DNA of 64,000 bases from Parasphingopyxis marina (GTDB lineage Bacteria > Pseudomonadota > Alphaproteobacteria > Sphingomonadales > Sphingomonadaceae). Below, piece by piece: positions 60,089 to 64,000 of the stretch. The notes under the pieces were generated by a model. It did not search any database. It saw nothing but the letters and a program-made list of their open reading frames with translations, and was not told the DNA's origin. Made by a program: the position numbers and the translations under genes. The stretch covers positions 186,001-250,000 of the forward strand of contig NZ_JACJVJ010000003.1 of NCBI RefSeq assembly GCF_014237875.1. The letters run 5' to 3'. Position 1 is the first letter of the stretch; each line of letters starts with the position of its first letter.

Positions 60089-60133
60089 TGCTGCAACTGC
60101 GAAAAACACAGATACGGTTGCAAATGCTGCAAC
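60089..60133. promoter_or_regulatory. TGCTGCAAC direct repeats upstream of the candidate sRNA
   Basis: The 9-mer TGCTGCAAC occurs at 60089-60097 and again at 60125-60133, 36 bases apart. The second copy is also the right arm of a perfect GTTGCA-N5-TGCAAC palindrome (60117-60133). The first overlaps the candidate sRNA -35 element. Spacing and symmetry suggest a regulator site. Confidence 0.35.
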
Positions 60134-60224
60134 GCACAAAAATCCCGCGCAAATGTGCGATTCCATGCCTCAGATCGTTATTTCGGGGGGATCGATTGCA
60201 GCCTTGGGCGGGATTCTAGCGCCC

Positions 60225-61607
60225 TCAATGCCCGGTTTGCGCTCCGCGTTCGAGACCCGACGCGGCAAGTTGCGCGTCGATTTGCCCGACAAGCCGCTCG
60301 AGTCCGCCCTGACTTGAGGCTTCGGCGCGGGCGACGAGCACGTCCTGCGTGTTGGATGCGCGCAGCAGCCACCAGCCGTCTTCGGTGTTGACCCGCGCGC
60401 CATCGGTATCGTTGACCTCGGCGCCTTCCGCCTTCAGCCGTGCGAGCACTTCCTCGATCACCGGGAATTTGCGGCTTTCGTCGACCTGGAAGCGCATTTC
60501 CGGGGTGTTGATCATCTCGGGAAGTTGGCCGCGCAACTCGGTCACGCTCTTGCCGAGTATGTGCGCGGCCGAGATCAGCCGTATCGCGGCGAACAGCGCG
60601 TCGTCGAAGCCGTAATAGTCCTGCGCAAAGAAGATGTGCCCGCTCATCTCGCCGGCAAGCGGCGCGCCGGTTTCCTTCATTTTCGACTTGATCAGAGAGT
60701 GGCCGGTTTTCCACATCAGCGGCTCGCCGCCCAGTTCCGCGATCCGGTCGTATAGCGCCTGTGACGCCTTCACATCGGCGATAATCGTGGCGCCGGGAGC
60801 CTTGCGGAGCACCGGTTCGGCAAGGATCGCGAGCAATTGATCGCCCCAGATCACCCGGCCCGTGCCGTCGATCGCGCCGATCCGGTCTCCGTCGCCGTCG
60901 AAAGCCAGTCCGAAATCGAGCTTGTTGTCGGCGACGAGCTTTTTCAGGTCTGCGAGATTCGACTCGTCCGTGGGATCGGGATGATGATTGGGAAAAGACC
61001 CGTCGATATCGGTGAAGAGCGTGAAATGTTCGCCGGGCAGCCGTTCGGCGAGCCGTTCGACGATCGGCCCCGCGGCACCGTTGCCCGCGTCCCAACCGAT
61101 GCGGAAGGTGCCGCCTTCATAGCCGGCCATCAGTCGGTCAAGATAGATATCGGCGATGTCGAGCGTTTCGTTGGTGCCCGTTCCGTCTTCCCAGTCGGCG
61201 GCTGCGGCCATCTCCCCGAGCCCGAGGATGTCGGTGCCGAAAAACGGCCTATGCTGAAACACCATCTTGAAGCCGTTATAGTTGGCGGGATTATGGCTGC
61301 CGGTTATCTCTATGCCGCCATCCACCTCTAGGGTCGCCTCGGCGAAATAGAGCATCGGCGTTGGCCCGCAGCCAATTCGCACGGCATTGCATCCCGATGC
61401 GTTGAGCCCCTCGACGAGCGCCGCTTCGAGTATCGGCGAGCTTTCGCGGCCGTCATAGCCGACCGCTACCCGGCTGCCGCCTGCGCGGCGGATAAGCGTG
61501 CCGAAGCTGCGCCCGATCGCACGCGCGTCGTTTTCGCCCAAGGTTTCGCCGACGATCCCGCGGATATCATATTCGCGAAGGCTGGTCGGGTGAAAGGTGT
61601 GGGACAT
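60225..61607 (-). CDS. Phosphomannomutase/phosphoglucomutase
   Basis: 460 residues of the alpha-D-phosphohexomutase family (AlgC/ManB-like). Phosphoserine loop TGSHNP (Ser104), metal loop FDGDGDRIG (about 240), sugar-binding GEMSGH and C-terminal phosphate-binding [15 protein letters not shown] (all four domains present). It interconverts mannose-6-P/mannose-1-P or glucose-6-P/glucose-1-P for exopolysaccharide and LPS precursors. ATG 61607 starts [17 protein letters not shown]; extra upstream codons are not conserved. Confidence 0.94.
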   Translation of the reverse strand: MSHTFHPTSLREYDIRGIVGETLGENDARAIGRSFGTLIRRAGGSRVAVGYDGRESSPILEAALVEGLNASGCNAVRIGCGPTPMLYFAEATLEVDGGIEITGSHNPANYNGFKMVFQHRPFFGTDILGLGEMAAAADWEDGTGTNETLDIADIYLDRLMAGYEGGTFRIGWDAGNGAAGPIVERLAERLPGEHFTLFTDIDGSFPNHHPDPTDESNLADLKKLVADNKLDFGLAFDGDGDRIGAIDGTGRVIWGDQLLAILAEPVLRKAPGATIIADVKASQALYDRIAELGGEPLMWKTGHSLIKSKMKETGAPLAGEMSGHIFFAQDYYGFDDALFAAIRLISAAHILGKSVTELRGQLPEMINTPEMRFQVDESRKFPVIEEVLARLKAEGAEVNDTDGARVNTEDGWWLLRASNTQDVLVARAEASSQGGLERLVGQIDAQLAASGLERGAQTGH

Positions 61608-61692
61608 GGGGCAATCGCTTTCGGTTCGTTTGTCGGGCCAGCGCATACCCAGTCCGGCTGGCAAGGGCAAAGGCCGCGTGATAGCCAGTGCC

Positions 61693-62043
61693 ATGGGCTA
61701 TCTGCTTCTCAAGGCCGCGCTGTCGGGGATCATCATAGCGATCGTTTCGGAGATTGCGCGGCGTAGCCCCGGCTTCGGCGCGCTCGTCGCTTCGCTGCCG
61801 CTCATATCGGTGCTGGGCATGATCTGGTTGTGGCGCGACACCCATGATCCGGTCCGCATGGCCGATCACGCAATGGCGACGTTCTGGTTCGTGTTGCCAT
61901 CGCTTCCGATGTTCGTGGCGATCCCGGTGATGCTTCGGCAGGGCCTGCCGTTCTGGGTGTCGCTTGCCGTCGGCTGCCTGCTGACGATCCTGCTCTATTT
62001 GCTGATGACCTGGATCGGCCCGCGCTTCGGCCTGAGGCTCTAG
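61693..62043 (+). CDS. DUF3147-family membrane protein
   Basis: 116 residues with four helices (about 3-20, 30-48, 62-80, 86-108). Conserved [20 protein letters not shown] and [12 protein letters not shown] blocks match DUF3147. Function unknown. The TAG stop overlaps the convergent DnaJ-domain gene stop by 4 bases. It is divergent from the phosphomannomutase gene. Confidence 0.82.
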   Translation: MGYLLLKAALSGIIIAIVSEIARRSPGFGALVASLPLISVLGMIWLWRDTHDPVRMADHAMATFWFVLPSLPMFVAIPVMLRQGLPFWVSLAVGCLLTILLYLLMTWIGPRFGLRL

Positions 62044-62456
62044 TCGTGCCGTTCGGGCACGTGATTGCGCGCTTCGGACAGCAATATCTCGCGCGCGGCG
62101 TTTACGCGGCGAGCAAGTTCAACCGATCCGCCGGCGTCGGGATGGACCTTGGCGATCAGCCTCCGGTGCGCCGCGCGGATTGTTTCCTGATCGGCATCGT
62201 CGGGCACGCCCAGCAATTCGCGCGCCTCGGCGACCGGCATCCTCGCCCGGCGAAATTGCTGCGAGCGATAGGCGGCCCATAGCGCGACGCCTGAAAAGCA
62301 GACCAGCGCGAAAATCCCGTTGCCGGTCGAGAACCAGCGCAAGCCGAGAACGACCGCTGCGACCGCTGCAAAATCCCCGGTGTCCGCGCGCTTGAGACGA
62401 CCGGTTTTCCAAGCCCAGAGCGTCAGGAGGACAATCGCGATCAGGATCGGGTACAT
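62040..62456 (-). CDS. Membrane-anchored DnaJ-domain protein
   Basis: 138 residues. N-terminal membrane segments (about 2-15 and 27-65), then a J domain at the C-terminus (EARELLGVPDDADQETIRAAHRRLIAKVHPDAGGSVELARRVNAAREIL) with the HPD motif for DnaK. It probably recruits DnaK to the inner membrane, as DjlA-type proteins do. It starts 6 bases after the mipZ stop, so the two may be co-transcribed. Confidence 0.88.
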   Translation of the reverse strand: MYPILIAIVLLTLWAWKTGRLKRADTGDFAAVAAVVLGLRWFSTGNGIFALVCFSGVALWAAYRSQQFRRARMPVAEARELLGVPDDADQETIRAAHRRLIAKVHPDAGGSVELARRVNAAREILLSEARNHVPERHD

Positions 62457-62462
62457 GGCCCC

Positions 62463-63296
62463 TTATACCGCTTCGAACATATCCTGGGTAACCCCCGTTT
62501 GCGGAAGTTGTAGCGCGCCGATCATCTCGCGCAGCTCCTGCCGTGCCGCGACATGGCTGAGACCGACACTCTCGAAATGATCGATATCGAGCAGGGTGAG
62601 GCCGCTGGGGAAGAGTTCGCGGTAGACGACACGTTCGGAAAGCCCGGGAATGACGCGGAAGCCAACACGCCGCGACAATTCTTTCAGCGCGTCGGCGACA
62701 CGAAGCATGTTCTTCGCGCCGATATGCTGGAGGCGGTTGCGCAGCACGACCCAGTCGACCTCTCCGCCGCTCTGCGCCTTGTTCTTGCGGGCTTCCCAGA
62801 CGATTTCGGCATAGAAGCTCGGCCGGCGGACCTTGTAGGTTTCGGGATCGACCTCGCCGATCAGGTCAAGATCGACGAAACTGTCGTTGATCGGCGTCAC
62901 CAGCGTGTCGGCGCGCGCGGCCGCTATGCGCGCAAGCGGATCGTCGCGGCCGGGCGTGTCGATGACGAGGATTTCGTTGTCGGCGGTGAGCGCGTCGATA
63001 TTGCGTTCGAAGCCCGCAAGGCTGCCGGCTTCGTTTACCCGAAAAGCCGGCATTGGCAGCGCATCGCCCAATCGCTCGACACTGGCCGCGCGGTTTTCGA
63101 GATAGCGGGTGGTCGTGCGTTGGCGATCGTCGAGATCGAGCACGCCGACCTTGCGGCCGCTCGCCGTCAGCGCCACGGCCGTGTGAACGGCGGTGGTCGA
63201 CTTGCCGGTGCCGCCCTTCTCGTTGGCGAATACTATATAATGGCTTGCCGCCAATGGCTTTCCCCCGAAATGCTGGCCGTCCCTTGATTCGGACAT
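62463..63296 (-). CDS. mipZ: Division-plane positioning ATPase MipZ
   Basis: 277 residues of a ParA/MinD-type ATPase. Deviant Walker [11 protein letters not shown] (residues 25-34), [16 protein letters not shown] (switch I) and VIDTPGRDD (Walker B). The LDLDDRQ segment and lack of an amphipathic C-terminal helix identify MipZ, which binds ParB and inhibits FtsZ away from midcell. ATG 63296 is used; the open upstream extension overlaps the divergent panC. The panC neighbour also fits MipZ. Confidence 0.94.
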   Translation of the reverse strand: MSESRDGQHFGGKPLAASHYIVFANEKGGTGKSTTAVHTAVALTASGRKVGVLDLDDRQRTTTRYLENRAASVERLGDALPMPAFRVNEAGSLAGFERNIDALTADNEILVIDTPGRDDPLARIAAARADTLVTPINDSFVDLDLIGEVDPETYKVRRPSFYAEIVWEARKNKAQSGGEVDWVVLRNRLQHIGAKNMLRVADALKELSRRVGFRVIPGLSERVVYRELFPSGLTLLDIDHFESVGLSHVAARQELREMIGALQLPQTGVTQDMFEAV

Positions 63297-63345
63297 CGCG
63301 TCCGCGCAAAGGCGACGGACCGGAACTATCGGAGGCGGCACAGCG

Positions 63346-64000
63346 GTGCAATTGGCGCGAACTCTCGAAACGTTGAGAAAAACGGTCGCGACGTTGAAAA
63401 GCGATGGCGGCACCCTGGCGCTGGTGCCGACCATGGGCGCGCTCCATGAAGGCCATATGGCGCTTGTCGCGCGGGCGCACGAGGTCGCCGATCATGTCGC
63501 GGCCTCGATCTTCGTCAATCCGACTCAATTCGGCGAAGGCGAGGATCTGGACGCCTATCCCCGCCCCGAAGCGGAAGATTGCGCGAAGCTGGATGCGGCG
63601 GGATGCGACCTCCTCTGGATGCCGCTGCCGTCGGAGGTCTATCCGCAGGGCTTTTCGACAACGGTGCGTGTGGAAGGCGTTTCGGGCGGACTGTGCGGCG
63701 ATGCGCGCCCCGGCCATTTCGACGGGGTGGCGACGGTTGTCGCCAAGCTCTTCAACCAGGTCATGCCCGATGTCGCGTTGTTCGGCGAAAAGGATTATCA
63801 GCAGCTGGCGGTGATCCGGCGCATGGCGTGCGATCTCGATTTCTCGCTCGATATCGTGGGCGTTCCGACCGTGCGCGAGGCGGATGGCCTCGCCCTGTCT
63901 TCGCGCAACGCCTATCTTTCCGATGACCAGCGGCAGCGCGCGGCGGCTCTGCCCAAGGCGCTGAGCGAGGCTGCCGATACGATAATTGCCGGCGGCGATG
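63346..64000 (+). CDS. panC: Pantothenate synthetase, N-terminal part (cut by right edge)
   Basis: The first 218 residues of PanC. Motifs: [12 protein letters not shown] (HIGH-like H34-H37), [37 protein letters not shown] and [11 protein letters not shown], and the KMSKS-like SSRNAYLS. It joins pantoate and beta-alanine with ATP. GTG 63346 has GGAGGC upstream at 9 bases; the frame is open to the right edge. Divergent from mipZ by 49 bases. Confidence 0.95.
   Translation, partial: MQLARTLETLRKTVATLKSDGGTLALVPTMGALHEGHMALVARAHEVADHVAASIFVNPTQFGEGEDLDAYPRPEAEDCAKLDAAGCDLLWMPLPSEVYPQGFSTTVRVEGVSGGLCGDARPGHFDGVATVVAKLFNQVMPDVALFGEKDYQQLAVIRRMACDLDFSLDIVGVPTVREADGLALSSRNAYLSDDQRQRAAALPKALSEAADTIIAGGD

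Noticed and set aside
60069-60317. 82-codon plus-strand open frame in the intergenic gap
   Set aside because: It starts in the sRNA upstream region, overlaps the end of the phosphomannomutase gene in antisense and lacks a ribosome binding site or recognisable pattern.
62463-63296. Plasmid-type ParA partition ATPase
   Set aside because: No parB or parS lies beside it, and the DDRQ segment plus the panC neighbour identify chromosomal MipZ.
1-64000. tRNA, rRNA, riboswitch, prophage or insertion sequence
   Set aside because: I scanned gaps for cloverleaf, transposase, integrase or flanking repeats and found none. Gaps are mostly under 300 bases and explained by promoters or terminators.

Overview
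The window reads as one continuous stretch of an alphaproteobacterial chromosome, most likely from the order Sphingomonadales. Supporting signs are an even high-GC composition, aerobic-type CobS/CobT, class I lysyl-tRNA synthetase, DivK divergent from a DUF3572 gene, the division-site ATPase MipZ divergent from panC, an lptC-lptA-lptB-rpoN block, ligase-associated repair factors (PdeM and an Lhr-type helicase), and many small exported proteins typical of this order. The species cannot be fixed from the sequence. Coding density is high: only one stretch above 300 bases (59917-60224) has no protein gene, and it holds a candidate small RNA. I see no tRNA, rRNA, insertion sequence, prophage or CRISPR array.

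Layout. 1-5 kb: cobS (cut by the left edge), cobT, a glycine-zipper protein, a phytase-type esterase, rpmB, a small acidic membrane protein and tadA. 5-13 kb: an OmpA-type lipoprotein behind a near-ideal general-stress (EcfG-type) promoter, a CNNM/CBS membrane protein, a 54-residue membrane peptide behind an 18-bp palindrome, then the leftward block rnd, lptC, lptA, lptB, rpoN, preceded by a TerC-type membrane protein. 13-22 kb: a two-domain cold-shock protein, a trypsin-like autotransporter, a PPC-domain secreted protein, small stress genes (DUF6265, DUF1328, dps), a TMEM165-type cation transporter and a sulfotransferase. 22-28 kb: rpmG, divK, then five genes joined by overlaps (DUF3572, HAD phosphatase, RidA, glycerophosphodiesterase, FemAB-like transferase), and an S9 peptidase. 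28-35 kb: rpsU, a class II aldolase, an orphan [2Fe-2S] subunit, an RcnB-like protein with a 57-bp tandem repeat, a prolyl-hydroxylase-like oxygenase, a DUF885 peptidase and a SixA phosphatase.

35-50 kb is mostly housekeeping: a DinG-type helicase, lysK, the rpmF-plsX-fabH-ihfA-merR lipid/nucleoid operon, MAPEG and MBL proteins, a PabB-PabC fusion, and a leftward tyrA-pheA-aminotransferase operon that ends in an unrecognised gene. 50-64 kb: an exported MsrB/MsrA pair, a carboxylesterase, PdeM, several exported unknowns, an MFS transporter, a dipeptidase, the Lhr-type helicase, the candidate sRNA, a phosphomannomutase/phosphoglucomutase, a DnaJ-domain membrane protein, mipZ and panC (cut by the right edge).

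Functional themes are envelope building and maintenance (Lpt, OmpA lipoprotein, FemAB-like, autotransporter, exported Msr repair), stress response (EcfG-type promoters, Dps, cold shock, Msr), cell-cycle control (DivK, MipZ, a CtrA-like site) and DNA repair (PdeM, Lhr, DinG). No single large new defence or biosynthetic system is evident. The most novel-looking items are the candidate sRNA at about 60.0 kb, the palindrome-controlled 54-residue peptide, the trypsin-autotransporter fusion, the repeat-expanded RcnB-like protein and the orphan iron-sulfur subunit.
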